A DNA stretch of 64,000 bases, from positions 78,132 through 142,131 of the forward strand of contig CAKOUR010000001.1 of NCBI GenBank assembly GCA_934120635.1, in the 5' to 3' direction. A program made the translations under genes and the position numbers. The stretch comes from an uncultured Bacilli bacterium. GTDB lineage: Bacteria; Bacillota_I; Bacilli_A; RF39; UBA660. Under the pieces are notes generated by a model. It saw only the letters and a list, made by a program, of their open reading frames with translations. It had not been told where the DNA came from and did no database searches. Positions 50,414-59,355 of this stretch are shown here, piece after piece. Every line of letters starts with the position of its first letter. Within the stretch, counting starts at the first letter, position 1.

Positions 50414-52399
50414 TTGAAAAAAATCGATTTAGGAAAAGATGATATTAATAAACTATTATTATCATTTTCTATCCCATGCGTAATTAGCATGTTAATCAAT
50501 TCCATTTATAATATTGTTGATCAAATATTTATTGGAAAAGGAGTAGGAACATTAGGAAATGCTGCTACTAATGTAATATTTCCATTAGTCATTATTTTTA
50601 ATGCCGTAGCCGGACTAATTGGAAATGGAGCCGCAGCAAATTTATCTCTAAAACTAGGAGAAGGAAAGAAAGAAGAAGGAGGAAAAATTATTGGTACTTC
50701 TTTTACACTTTCTATACTAGTTTCCATCATTTTAAGTATTTTATCTTATCTCTTCTTATCTCAATTAGTTTATGCTTTTGGTTGTACAGAAAAAGTTTAC
50801 CAATATGCAATAGATTATGGAAAAATTATTATTATAGGCGCTCCATTCATGATGACATACTCAGCCTTAGCCCAAATCATAAGAGCAGATGGTTCACCAA
50901 AATATTCCATGATTCTATTAGTAGTAGGAGCAATATTAAATATTATTCTAGATCCAATTTTTATATTTAGTTTTAATATGGGAGTAAAAGGAGGAGCAAT
51001 CGCAACCGTTATTGGACAACTTGTATCATTTTTAATGGCAGTTCTTTACTTAAAAAAATTAAAATCAGTAACCATAAAAAAGGAATCATTTAAACTAGAT
51101 AAAAGTATTTTTAGAACTTTAGGACTAGGATTATCTTCTTTTATTACGCAAATGACAGTACTAACCTTATTTATCTTTATGAACAACATGATGACCAAAT
51201 ATGGAGCACATACAAAATATGGATCAGATATCCCACTATCTGTTTATGGAGTTATCTCAAAATTAAATAGCTTATATATTTCTACAATTTTAGGAATCTC
51301 TATTGGAGCACAACCAATAATAGGATTTAACTATGGTGCTCAAAAATATGATAGGGTAAGAGAAACTCTAAAAAAAGTATTAATAGTAAATTTAATAGTA
51401 GGACTTACTTTTAATGTTATTTTTTATTGTTTTCCTAAAGAATTAGTTAGTATCTTTATTTCAACCAAAGATCCTAGTTATAAATTATTTATAGAATTTG
51501 CCATTTTAATTTGTCATAGTTTCTTAATGTTAATGGGATTAAATTTCTTAGAAATGACAACATCAATCGTTGTCCAATCTCTTGGAAATGTCAAAAAAGC
51601 AACCGCATTATCCTTCATCAGACAAATCATTTTATTTATTCCAATAGCATGCTTTCTATGTATAACTTTAAACAAAGGAGTTAAAGGAGTATTACAAGCA
51701 GGACCAATTGCTGATGGAATAACCTTCATTATTGCTATTTTCATCATATCTAGTGAATACAAAAAATTATCAAATAAGACATTAGTAGAAGAAAATACTT
51801 CTATAGATTTATCTATAAATAAAGATTTATCCAAAGAAAAGATTATTATCACAATCTCAAGAGAATATGGAAGTGGAGGAAGATATGTTGGAAAAATATT
51901 AGCAGAAAATTTAAAAGTTCCATTCTATGATAAAGAGTTAATTACACTAACTAGTAAATCATCAGGACTAGGAAAAGAATACATTGAAAAAAGTGATCAA
52001 AAACTATCTAGTGGAAAATTCGAAGGGAATAATGACGATAGAATTTTTATTGCTGAAGAAAAAGTAATAAAAAAACTTGCTAAAACTTCATGTGTTATTG
52101 TAGGTAGATGCGCTGACTATATTTTAAAAGATAATAAAAATACAATTTCTATTTTCCTATACAGCAAAGATGAAGATAAAGTAAAAAGAGCAACAAAATA
52201 TTATGGATTAGAAGAAAAAACAGCCTTAAAACAAATAAAAAAGATAAACAATGAAAGAGCTAGACATTATAAGTATTATACCAATAAAAATTGGTATGAC
52301 TTTAACAACTATGATATAGCTTTAAATGTAGATACATTAGGGGTAGAGAACGCGGCTAAATTAATTGAAGAATACATAAAAAATCGAAGAAATAACTAA
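50414..52399 (+). CDS. MATE-family exporter fused to a cytidylate-kinase-like domain
   Basis: 661 residues. Residues 1 to about 445 form a 12-segment MATE transporter (opening LLLSFSIPCVISMLINSIYNIVDQIFIGKG; GAAANLSLKLGEGKKEEG; IGAQPIIGFNYGAQKYDRV). After a short linker, about 475-655 form a soluble cytidylate-kinase-like domain: IIITISREYGSGGRYVG (phosphate loop region), VPFYDKELI, VIVGRCADYIL and RHYKYYTNKNWYDF. MATE exporters push drugs or metabolites out using sodium or proton gradients; the kinase-like part may sense or modify a nucleotide-like substrate, which is inferred. TTG at 50414 is six bases from AGAGGTG. There is no frameshift or stop at the joint. Confidence 0.88.
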   Translation: MKKIDLGKDDINKLLLSFSIPCVISMLINSIYNIVDQIFIGKGVGTLGNAATNVIFPLVIIFNAVAGLIGNGAAANLSLKLGEGKKEEGGKIIGTSFTLSILVSIILSILSYLFLSQLVYAFGCTEKVYQYAIDYGKIIIIGAPFMMTYSALAQIIRADGSPKYSMILLVVGAILNIILDPIFIFSFNMGVKGGAIATVIGQLVSFLMAVLYLKKLKSVTIKKESFKLDKSIFRTLGLGLSSFITQMTVLTLFIFMNNMMTKYGAHTKYGSDIPLSVYGVISKLNSLYISTILGISIGAQPIIGFNYGAQKYDRVRETLKKVLIVNLIVGLTFNVIFYCFPKELVSIFISTKDPSYKLFIEFAILICHSFLMLMGLNFLEMTTSIVVQSLGNVKKATALSFIRQIILFIPIACFLCITLNKGVKGVLQAGPIADGITFIIAIFIISSEYKKLSNKTLVEENTSIDLSINKDLSKEKIIITISREYGSGGRYVGKILAENLKVPFYDKELITLTSKSSGLGKEYIEKSDQKLSSGKFEGNNDDRIFIAEEKVIKKLAKTSCVIVGRCADYILKDNKNTISIFLYSKDEDKVKRATKYYGLEEKTALKQIKKINNERARHYKYYTNKNWYDFNNYDIALNVDTLGVENAAKLIEEYIKNRRNN

Positions 52400-52479
52400 A
52401 TTCTTTGATTCTTTTTCAACCAACATACCTAAATTAAATAACAAAATATCAAAAAAGTATTTTCAAAAAAATTAAAATA

Positions 52480-52488
52480 TGTTATTAT
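52480..52488 (+). promoter_or_regulatory. Extended -10 promoter of the TasA-like/SipW module
   Basis: TGT followed by TATTAT (52483-52488), with an AGTATTTT motif in the -35 region (52456-52463). Confidence 0.4.
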
Positions 52489-52516
52489 CATAATATAGAT
52501 AGGAGGTCTATAAATA

Positions 52517-53167
52517 ATGGAAAAAAATAGATCAGGGCAAGTAATTGCTATCATAGCATTAGTTGTCGGAGTAGTAGGAGTATCAATTGGGTTCTCTGCA
52601 TTTTCAAATGCCTTAAAAATTCAATCAAGTGCAACCGTAACACCAGATAAAGATACACTAAACGTTGACTTTTCGAGTTCTGATCAAAGTGTTGAAGCAA
52701 ACGAAATTACACCAGTTGTAACAGGATCAATACAGGCCACTAACGCTACAATTAATAACACAAGTGATCCAACAATTAGTAATTTAAGTGCTACATTTAC
52801 TGAACCAGGACAAACTGCTACTTATAGTTTTTATGCTTATAATGCAGGAGAATTAACAGCATATTTAAAAAGTATAATTTATGGTAATGCTACTGGGGAA
52901 ACAGCAACCAAAGTTTGTAAGGCAAAAGAAGGAACTACAGATGAATTAGTACAAAAGGCTTGTAATGGTATTTCGTTAAAAGTAAAAGTAGGTTCAGAAG
53001 CAGAAACAGCTAGTGGCTTAGGAAGTATTTCAGGCCATTCATTAGCAAAAACAAAAGCAGAAGCTATTACGGTTACTTTAGAATATGCTGCCGGTGCTGA
53101 AAGAGCAGATGGTGACTTTACCGTTTCATTTGGAGATGTTACTTTAAATTACAGTTCAGCAGATTAG
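52517..53167 (+). CDS. Third TasA/camelysin-like secreted protein
   Basis: 216 residues. The hydrophobic segment (about 8-28, VIAIIALVVGVVGVSIGFSAF) is followed by SNALKIQSSATV, a SipW-type signal region in which AYFT is replaced by FSAFS. The mature part is Ser/Thr/Ala-rich and beta-like with two Cys (KVCKAKEG, KACNGIS), ending FTVSFGDVTLNYSSAD. Ribosome binding site AGGAGGT is strong. A hairpin and then the signal peptidase gene follow, which makes this the most likely dedicated substrate. A fibre or matrix role is inferred from the family. Confidence 0.7.
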   Translation: MEKNRSGQVIAIIALVVGVVGVSIGFSAFSNALKIQSSATVTPDKDTLNVDFSSSDQSVEANEITPVVTGSIQATNATINNTSDPTISNLSATFTEPGQTATYSFYAYNAGELTAYLKSIIYGNATGETATKVCKAKEGTTDELVQKACNGISLKVKVGSEAETASGLGSISGHSLAKTKAEAITVTLEYAAGAERADGDFTVSFGDVTLNYSSAD

Positions 53168-53170
53168 AAT

Positions 53171-53197
53171 AATGGCACGGTTTAACTGTGTCATTTT
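53171..53197 (+). terminator. Attenuator-like hairpin between the TasA-like and signal peptidase genes
   Basis: AATGGCACGGTT (53171-53182) pairs with AACTGTGTCATT (53184-53195) with two G-U pairs, then a short run of four T. It is too weak in T to stop all transcripts, so it may lower expression of the peptidase relative to its substrate or protect the upstream mRNA end. Confidence 0.55.
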
Positions 53198-53214
53198 AAA
53201 GTTAGGAGGATAAT

Positions 53215-54339
53215 ATGAAAAAAAGCTATATAAAATTAATTATCTTTTCTTTCACTTTTATCCTTTTCTTCCTATTAAATAGTTTAAAATTTCAATTTTT
53301 AAATCAAACAATCCTAAATATTATTCTAATTCTATTATTAGGATTAGCTTACTTTTTATTTGGGTTTGAAAAAAATAGAAAACGCTATTGGAAAGATATT
53401 GTATTAGAAATTATAATTATATTAATTAGCTTTTTTCTAATGTATTATCTATTAGGAATTTTTATAGGTTTTGCCAAAACAAAAAATTACTTAACCATAA
53501 CTTCCATAAAAAAATTTATTCTTCCAATAATTATTTATATTATTTTAAAAGAATATTTAAGATATCAACTAATAATGAAAGCAAGTGAAGAGAAAAAATT
53601 AATTTACTTAATTTGCATATTCTTTGTTGCATTAGAAAATACTGTTCCTTTTTCAATTCATCCACTTTCTTTTAACCAAGAAATGTTCTTGTTTCTTGCT
53701 TTAACATTTATACCATCAATTACAGAAAATATATTGTGTACTTATTTAACTCTAAATTTTGGATATATACCAGGAATAGTATATCTATTAATAATAAAAT
53801 TATATTTTTATCTTCTTCCATTAATTCCTAATCCAAATGAATATATATATTCTATAATATTTTTTTTACTACCAGTTTTAATTTTTATTAAAATTAAAAA
53901 ATGGCAAGAAAAAGATAGAACTAATCAAATAGAAAGAAAACAACAAAATAAATCAGGACTAATTTATTATTTACCAGCCCTAATCATTACTATAGTTTTA
54001 GTATATTTTATATCAGGATATTTTAAATACTATGCTATAGCAATCGCAAGTAATTCCATGAAACCTTGCTTTTATAAAGGGGATATAGTAATTATTAATA
54101 AAGAATATAAAAATTTAAAAAAGAAAGATATCATAGCCTTTAAATATGAAGGAACAGTAATTGTCCATAGAATTAATCAGATTATTAAACAAAAAAATGA
54201 ATATTATATTTATACAAAAGGAGATGCCAATCATAATCCAGATAATTATAAAATAACAAAAGATATGATTTTAGGAGTAGTTAATTATAAAATTCCCTAT
54301 ATAGGATATCCTACTGTATTACTTAATGAATATTGGTAA
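53215..54339 (+). CDS. SipW-type (S26B) signal peptidase with a large N-terminal membrane domain
   Basis: 374 residues. About 1-235 hold some seven membrane segments with few charges. From about 250 a further membrane segment leads into a signal peptidase domain: Ser281 in SNSMKP, His318 in VIVHRI in place of the usual Lys, and Asp337 in KGDANHNPD, the Ser-His-Asp set of ER/archaeal-type peptidases such as SipW. The family core is about 190 residues, so the membrane domain is extra; it has no clear CAAX-protease motif. It probably cuts the TasA-like proteins of this genome. Start after AGGAGGA. Confidence 0.8.
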   Translation: MKKSYIKLIIFSFTFILFFLLNSLKFQFLNQTILNIILILLLGLAYFLFGFEKNRKRYWKDIVLEIIIILISFFLMYYLLGIFIGFAKTKNYLTITSIKKFILPIIIYIILKEYLRYQLIMKASEEKKLIYLICIFFVALENTVPFSIHPLSFNQEMFLFLALTFIPSITENILCTYLTLNFGYIPGIVYLLIIKLYFYLLPLIPNPNEYIYSIIFFLLPVLIFIKIKKWQEKDRTNQIERKQQNKSGLIYYLPALIITIVLVYFISGYFKYYAIAIASNSMKPCFYKGDIVIINKEYKNLKKKDIIAFKYEGTVIVHRINQIIKQKNEYYIYTKGDANHNPDNYKITKDMILGVVNYKIPYIGYPTVLLNEYW

Positions 54340-54352
54340 GAGGTGATAATCA

Positions 54353-55495
54353 ATGCAACAAAAAAAGAAAAAAACCACAAGAAAAAAATACAAGAAGAAA
54401 AATACAACTAAAAATTTATCTAATCACAAAAAAATCTTTGGTAAAATTTACATATCATATACCAAAAGATATCTAATATTTCTATTATCATTTTTTATTT
54501 TCTTTATTTTAGGAATCTATTTCATTATAAACTCAGCAGACTTTGTACAAGAAGAAAATATATTTTATCAAGAAAAAAGTAATATAGATTATTCAGTTTG
54601 TTTAAATGATAATGATTTTTATGAAGAAAAGTGTTTATCTAAAAACATGTCTTATATTGCTAGTCTAATTAAAGATATATCTCTAGATTTTAACTATCAA
54701 TTTATAACTAACAAAGAAACATTAAATCAACCATTTGAATATGAAATATTAGCAAAATTAGTTATTGCTAATAACGATACTAATACAAATTATTATGAAA
54801 AAAAATATACTTTAGTAGAAAAAACTTCTAACAAAGTAAAAAAGATAGATAAGTATTATACATTAAATAAAAAAATTAATATTGATTATAATACTTATAA
54901 TGAAATTGCTAACAGATTTAAATCACAATATGGAATAGATACCAATAGTTATTTAGAAATATATTTAATCACATATAACAAATCTTCTGCACAATACACG
55001 ATACCATCATCAAGTGTTACATCACTCCAAATTCCTTTATCCCAAAAAGCAATTCAAATTAATTTAAACGCCAAAGAATTAAACACTAAACAAAATCAAT
55101 TAGTAACAAGAAATCAGTTCCTATTATCAAATATAATTTATCTAATACTTGGGACATTATGTATCTTATTTTCCATTATTTATATCCTTACAGTAATAAA
55201 GATGAGTAGTATTTTAGGAAAGAAGAAAAATGAATATGATAAATATTTAAGCAAAATATTAAAAGAATATGATAGATTAATTGTAGAAACTTCTACTTAT
55301 CCTAAAATAGAGGATTACCATCTTTTAAAAATTAATAGCTTTAATGAATTATTAGATGTAAGAGATAATTTAAGACTTCCCATTATGTACTACAATGTTA
55401 CACCTCATCAAAAGTCACATTTCTATATTATTCAAGAAAAAAATATTTATTTATATACCTTAAAATTAGTTGATTTAACCAAAGAAAAAAATTAA
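54353..55495 (+). CDS. DUF5305-like two-pass membrane protein of the SipW module
   Basis: 380 residues. A very basic N-terminus (about 1-40, many Lys), membrane segment 1 (about 44-63), an extracellular domain of about 190 residues with SLDFNYQFITNKETLNQPFEYEILAKLVI, membrane segment 2 (about 262-288) and a cytoplasmic tail of about 90 residues. The layout and the phrase of the outer domain are like DUF5305 proteins found beside S26B signal peptidases in archaea and some Firmicutes; my match is from memory. It starts 13 bases after the peptidase gene, with AGAGGTGAT. Likely partner of export or processing. Confidence 0.6.
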   Translation: MQQKKKKTTRKKYKKKNTTKNLSNHKKIFGKIYISYTKRYLIFLLSFFIFFILGIYFIINSADFVQEENIFYQEKSNIDYSVCLNDNDFYEEKCLSKNMSYIASLIKDISLDFNYQFITNKETLNQPFEYEILAKLVIANNDTNTNYYEKKYTLVEKTSNKVKKIDKYYTLNKKINIDYNTYNEIANRFKSQYGIDTNSYLEIYLITYNKSSAQYTIPSSSVTSLQIPLSQKAIQINLNAKELNTKQNQLVTRNQFLLSNIIYLILGTLCILFSIIYILTVIKMSSILGKKKNEYDKYLSKILKEYDRLIVETSTYPKIEDYHLLKINSFNELLDVRDNLRLPIMYYNVTPHQKSHFYIIQEKNIYLYTLKLVDLTKEKN

Positions 55496-55528
55496 AGAAG
55501 ACTTAATTATCTATCTTTAATTTTTTTT
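55485..55528. terminator. Bidirectional terminator between the SipW module and the ABC importer
   Basis: AAAAAAATTAAAGA (55485-55498) pairs with TCTTTAATTTTTTT (55514-55527). T runs on both strands. Confidence 0.75.
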
Positions 55529-55531
55529 CTT

Positions 55532-57094
55532 TTAATCAATCAATCCATTCTTCTTTAAAAAGCCTTTTGCCACATTACTAGGTTTCTGATTCAAAACATC
55601 AACATTATAATTTAATTCTCTCATCACTTCATCACTTAAATAAGGAGAAAGGGCTTCTAAAGTAATTTTTACTTCTGGATAGTTTTTAAGAATATTATCA
55701 TTTACAACAGGTACAGCTTGATAAGGAAGAAAGAAATTCTTATCATCATCTAAAACAACCAAATTAAATTTTTTAATTAAAGCATCTGTAGAAAAAGCAT
55801 CAACAACATCACTTTCTTTATTCATTAATGCAGTATAACGAGGAGCACCATCAATAGCAATTACTTTTTTAAAGTGAAGAGGATAGGATTTTTTAAGTCC
55901 TAAATAACAATCATTTCTTTCCATAAAAGTAAGAGTAGGAGAGAAAGTCAATTTACTAGAAATATTAGCCAAATCACTAATACTACGAATATTATATTGA
56001 TTAGCCAAATCTTTTCTAACCGCTAAAGTATAAGTGTTATTAAAATTTAAATCATGTAAAATATTTAAATTATATTTTTCTTTAAATTCTTCTTTAGAAA
56101 TACGATAAACTTTATTGGCATCAGAAATAGGTTGATGCTTTAAGAAACTACCATAAATTGTACCAGTATAATCTACATACATATCAATACTATTTTTCTT
56201 AATTGCTTCTAATACAATAGAAGAAGAACCCAAAGATAATTTCTGATTCACATGAATATTTGTATTATCTTCTACTAAATACTTTATCATATAAGATAAA
56301 ATTTCTTGCTCAGTAAAATCCATACTACCAATAGTAATCGTTCTTTCATTCTTTTTATTAATAGTATAATTGGATAAGAAAAACCCAAGAAAAACAACAA
56401 CAATCAAACTAAGAATAATTCCTTGCGTAAGAGGCCTTTTCCAAAAAGGGTTCTTTTTTTCTTTTTTAGATTTTTGAGGAGTAACCAAACTTTCAATAAT
56501 TCCAAGAGCATAATCAATAAGTAATGCTAAAATACAAGCTGGAATGGCACCTGCTAAAATCTGTGCATTATTGACTGAACGTATACCAGCATAAACTAAA
56601 TATCCCAAACCACCAGCTCCCACAAAGGCAGCCAAAGTCATCAAACCAACAGCACTAACTGCCGATATACGAATCCCTGCCATAATCACTGGAAGAGCAA
56701 GAGGAATTTGAATTTTAGTAAGTACCTGCCATGGGGTTAAACCAATCCCTGTAGCAGCCTCCAACATCTGCTCATTAATACTCTTAATTCCCGTATAAGT
56801 ATTTTTAATAATAGGAAGAAGAGAGTAAAGAATAACCATTACAATAGCAGGTAATGATCCAATTCCCAAAAAAGGAATAGCAAACCCAAGTAAAGCCATT
56901 GAAGGAATCGCTTGAATTACACTAGCAATTCCTAAAATAGGCTTAGATAATTTTTGCTTATAACTAATCAAAACTCCAATAGGAATCCCAATTAATATAG
57001 CAATAAAAATAGATAACCCAGTAAGTTTAATATGTTCAATTAAAAGGTTTAATAATTCCTGATAATTAGAAGTAATATAATTAAAGAATTCCAT
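55532..57094 (-). CDS. Opu/Egt-type ABC importer: permease fused to substrate-binding domain
   Basis: 520 residues. The permease half (about 1-215) begins YQELLNLLIEHIKLTGLSIF and has the ABC coupling region ATGIGLTPWQVLTKIQIPLALPVI. A membrane segment near 225-245 leads to an extracellular binding domain (about 250-520) of the OpuAC type: ITIGSMDFTEQEIL, VDYTGTIYGSFL, RNDCYLGLKK. Such fusions import choline, betaine or carnitine; EgtU, the ergothioneine importer, has the same plan, so substrate is open. ATG at 57094 is used because it follows GAGGG; it overlaps the ATPase gene by 14 bases. Confidence 0.88.
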   Translation of the reverse strand: MEFFNYITSNYQELLNLLIEHIKLTGLSIFIAILIGIPIGVLISYKQKLSKPILGIASVIQAIPSMALLGFAIPFLGIGSLPAIVMVILYSLLPIIKNTYTGIKSINEQMLEAATGIGLTPWQVLTKIQIPLALPVIMAGIRISAVSAVGLMTLAAFVGAGGLGYLVYAGIRSVNNAQILAGAIPACILALLIDYALGIIESLVTPQKSKKEKKNPFWKRPLTQGIILSLIVVVFLGFFLSNYTINKKNERTITIGSMDFTEQEILSYMIKYLVEDNTNIHVNQKLSLGSSSIVLEAIKKNSIDMYVDYTGTIYGSFLKHQPISDANKVYRISKEEFKEKYNLNILHDLNFNNTYTLAVRKDLANQYNIRSISDLANISSKLTFSPTLTFMERNDCYLGLKKSYPLHFKKVIAIDGAPRYTALMNKESDVVDAFSTDALIKKFNLVVLDDDKNFFLPYQAVPVVNDNILKNYPEVKITLEALSPYLSDEVMRELNYNVDVLNQKPSNVAKGFLKKNGLID

Positions 57095-58214
57095 CTTTAC
57101 CCTCACTTTCTAAAAATTGTTGACTTAAACTAGTAATCAAACTACTCTTAGTAATCAGTCCCTTTAATTTATTTTTATTATCCACAACAGGAACTAACTT
57201 AATATTATTTTCTTTCATAATTTTTAACAAATCTACAATATTATCATTAGGATTAGCAGTAATAAAATCATCTTCAATAAAATCCTTGGCCTTCTTATTT
57301 TCATAATTAATATTAAATAAACTATCAGCATAAAGGATACCTTTTAATCTTTGTTCATTATCAATAACAAGTAAAGTATCCGTCTTATTCATTCTCATTT
57401 TATTCAAGCAATAAAATACTGAAAAGTTCTCTTTACAACAATTAGGATGTTCCATCATAATATCCTTAACTTTAATTAATTTAGGAGAATCCCAAATTCT
57501 CTTTTCTCCAACAAAATTCCTTACAAACTCATTAGCAGGCTGTTTCAGTATTTTTTCAGGTCGATCATACTGTACTACTTTACCTTGTTCCATAATAGCA
57601 ATCTTATCAGCAAGTTTAATTGCCTCATCCATATCATGGGTTACAAAAATAATTATTTTTTTCAACTTATCTTGTAAACGAATAACCTCATCTTGAAGAG
57701 AAGATCTAGTAATCGGATCAAGTGCACTAAAAGGCTCGTCCATAAGTATAATATCAGGATCAGTTGCAAATGCCCGAGCAATTCCCACTCTTTGTTGTTG
57801 TCCTCCAGATAATTCAGAAGGATAACTATCCAATAATTCCTCAGAAAGACCAACCATTTTCATTAATTCCATCGTCTTTTCTTGAATCATTTTTTTCTCT
57901 TTTTTTTCTAACTTAGAAATAAGTTCAATATTTTGACGAATAGTTAAATGGGGAAACAATCCGGTTTGCTGAATAACATAACCAATACTTCTTCTCAACT
58001 TAATAGGATTTGTCTTTTTAATATCTTTCCCATTAATCATAATTTTTCCCTTAGTTGGTTCAATAAGTCGATTAATCATCTTCAAAGTAGTAGTCTTCCC
58101 ACAACCACTTTCTCCAATTAAAACAACAATAGAATTATCATCTATCACGAGATTAATATTTTCTAAAATTTTTTTATCTTTATAAGATTTATAGACATTC
58201 TGAAATTCAATCAT
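57081..58214 (-). CDS. Opu/Egt-type ABC importer ATPase with CBS domains
   Basis: 377 residues. ABC domain about 1-240: Walker A GESGCGKTT at 34-42, Q-loop YVIQQTGLFPHLT, signature LSGGQQQR, Walker B IILMDEPFSALDP and the switch His in THDMD. Two CBS domains follow (about 255-310 and 315-370), which in OpuA-like importers sense ionic strength or adenine nucleotides. First gene of a two-gene minus-strand operon; ATG after AGAGGTG. EgtV shares this layout. Confidence 0.92.
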   Translation of the reverse strand: MIEFQNVYKSYKDKKILENINLVIDDNSIVVLIGESGCGKTTTLKMINRLIEPTKGKIMINGKDIKKTNPIKLRRSIGYVIQQTGLFPHLTIRQNIELISKLEKKEKKMIQEKTMELMKMVGLSEELLDSYPSELSGGQQQRVGIARAFATDPDIILMDEPFSALDPITRSSLQDEVIRLQDKLKKIIIFVTHDMDEAIKLADKIAIMEQGKVVQYDRPEKILKQPANEFVRNFVGEKRIWDSPKLIKVKDIMMEHPNCCKENFSVFYCLNKMRMNKTDTLLVIDNEQRLKGILYADSLFNINYENKKAKDFIEDDFITANPNDNIVDLLKIMKENNIKLVPVVDNKNKLKGLITKSSLITSLSQQFLESEGKDGIL

Positions 58215-58361
58215 CTTACACCTCTATTTTCTATCTTCTTATTTATTATACAACACAAAAAAATAATATGTTTAATTTATAAATAAAATAAGAACAAAAT
58301 TTTACAATTTATTAAAAGAAGTGTCAATTAGAGGAAAAACATTTTAATAAATTTCATTATT

Positions 58362-58370
58362 TGCTACAAT
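58362..58370 (+). promoter_or_regulatory. Extended -10 promoter of the zinc-ribbon membrane protein gene
   Basis: TGC followed by TACAAT (58365-58370), about 30 bases before the start. Confidence 0.4.
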
Positions 58371-58400
58371 TAATTTAAATAATAAAGGAGGATGTATATC

Positions 58401-58964
58401 ATGAAAAATGAAAAATGTCCAAAATGTGGTTTTGGATTAGTAGACAATAACTATTGTGTTCGCTGTGGATATATTAAAAATATTACTATAGAAAAAATGG
58501 AAAAATATCAGGAACCAACAAAAGAAATAGAACTTTATTTAAAAGAAGATTATTTAAAAATATTACATCAAGAAAATATATTAAAAATACTTATTCTTGG
58601 ACCATTTTATTTAGGATATTTAAATTTCCCAATATTAGGAACAATTCTAGAATTAATAGAATTAATTATTTTATATTTAGGATTTTCTATCAATAATTAC
58701 TTATGGGAAGGAGGATTACCACCCCTAATCTTTTCCCTAATAAATTTTATTATAATTCGTATTTTAGAAGCTACTTTTTTTGATTTAATGATACTAAAAC
58801 TTATTAACAAAAAAATAGATAAATTAAAAAAATCAAATAAAAAAGAAATATTTTATCAAAATAAAGGACATTCTATCTTGAAATTATTTATTTCTATTTT
58901 ATTAACCATTCTCTTCCTTATAATTTGGGTTATTATCTATAGAATAATTCGAGGAAACGATTAA
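58401..58964 (+). CDS. Membrane protein with N-terminal zinc ribbon
   Basis: 187 residues. CPKCGFGLVDNNYCVRCGY at the start is a four-Cys zinc ribbon, followed by a soluble stretch (about 30-60) and then at least three membrane segments (about 60-80, 105-130, 160-180). No known family. ATG at 58401 is nine bases from GGAGG; an earlier ATG abuts that site. It is single, between the ABC importer and csoR. Confidence 0.6.
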   Translation: MKNEKCPKCGFGLVDNNYCVRCGYIKNITIEKMEKYQEPTKEIELYLKEDYLKILHQENILKILILGPFYLGYLNFPILGTILELIELIILYLGFSINNYLWEGGLPPLIFSLINFIIIRILEATFFDLMILKLINKKIDKLKKSNKKEIFYQNKGHSILKLFISILLTILFLIIWVIIYRIIRGND

Positions 58965-59008
58965 CAAAATTCTATTTTAATAGGAAAAGATAATTTTAAG
59001 TATTTTTC

Positions 59009-59037
59009 TTGACAGATATACCCCCTATCCCTATAAT
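59009..59037 (+). promoter_or_regulatory. csoR-copA promoter with C-rich probable CsoR operator in the spacer
   Basis: Perfect TTGACA (59009-59014), 17 bases, perfect TATAAT (59032-59037). The spacer holds ACCCCCTATCCCTAT (about 59020-59034), with CCCTAT twice in tandem, a C-rich block that stands out in this AT-rich DNA. CsoR proteins bind G/C tracts at such promoters, so this is the likely operator. Confidence 0.75.
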
Positions 59038-59048
59038 AGTGCTTGGTG

Positions 59049-59342
59049 ATGAATTTGAAAACTAATCAAAAAATAACAAAAAGAAATGAAGAAGAAAAGC
59101 AAAAATTAATTCGTAGATTAAATATCATAGCAGGACAAGTCAATGGATTACAGCAAATGGTTACAGCTGACAGATATTGTGCAGATATTTTAATGCAAAT
59201 TTCTTCAACGACCAATGCCTTAAAAAGTCTTGGTAATGAAATTCTAAAAAATCATATGAAAAATTGTATGGTAGAGGATATCCAAAAAGGAAACTTAGAA
59301 GTAATAGAAGAAATTCTAGATTTAGTAAATAAATTGAAATAG
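59049..59342 (+). CDS. csoR: CsoR-family copper-sensing repressor
   Basis: About 97 residues, all helical. The copper ligands of the family are present: Cys44 in RYCADIL, His69 and Cys73 in HMKNCMVED. Opening RRLNIIAGQVNGLQQM is the family signature. It represses the copA operon until Cu(I) binds. The start is unsure: TTG 59043, GTG 59046, ATG 59049 and TTG 59055 are all in frame, and the expected transcription start (about 59044) makes the message nearly leaderless for all but the last. copA follows by 13 bases. Confidence 0.9.
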   Translation: MNLKTNQKITKRNEEEKQKLIRRLNIIAGQVNGLQQMVTADRYCADILMQISSTTNALKSLGNEILKNHMKNCMVEDIQKGNLEVIEEILDLVNKLK

Positions 59343-59355
59343 GGGAGATGCTAAA

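Noticed and set aside
53215..53900. CAAX-protease (CPBP) domain at the N-terminus of the SipW-type peptidase
   Set aside because: KEYLRYQ resembles the EExxxR motif but is out of register and lacks the later His motifs, so I left the domain unnamed.
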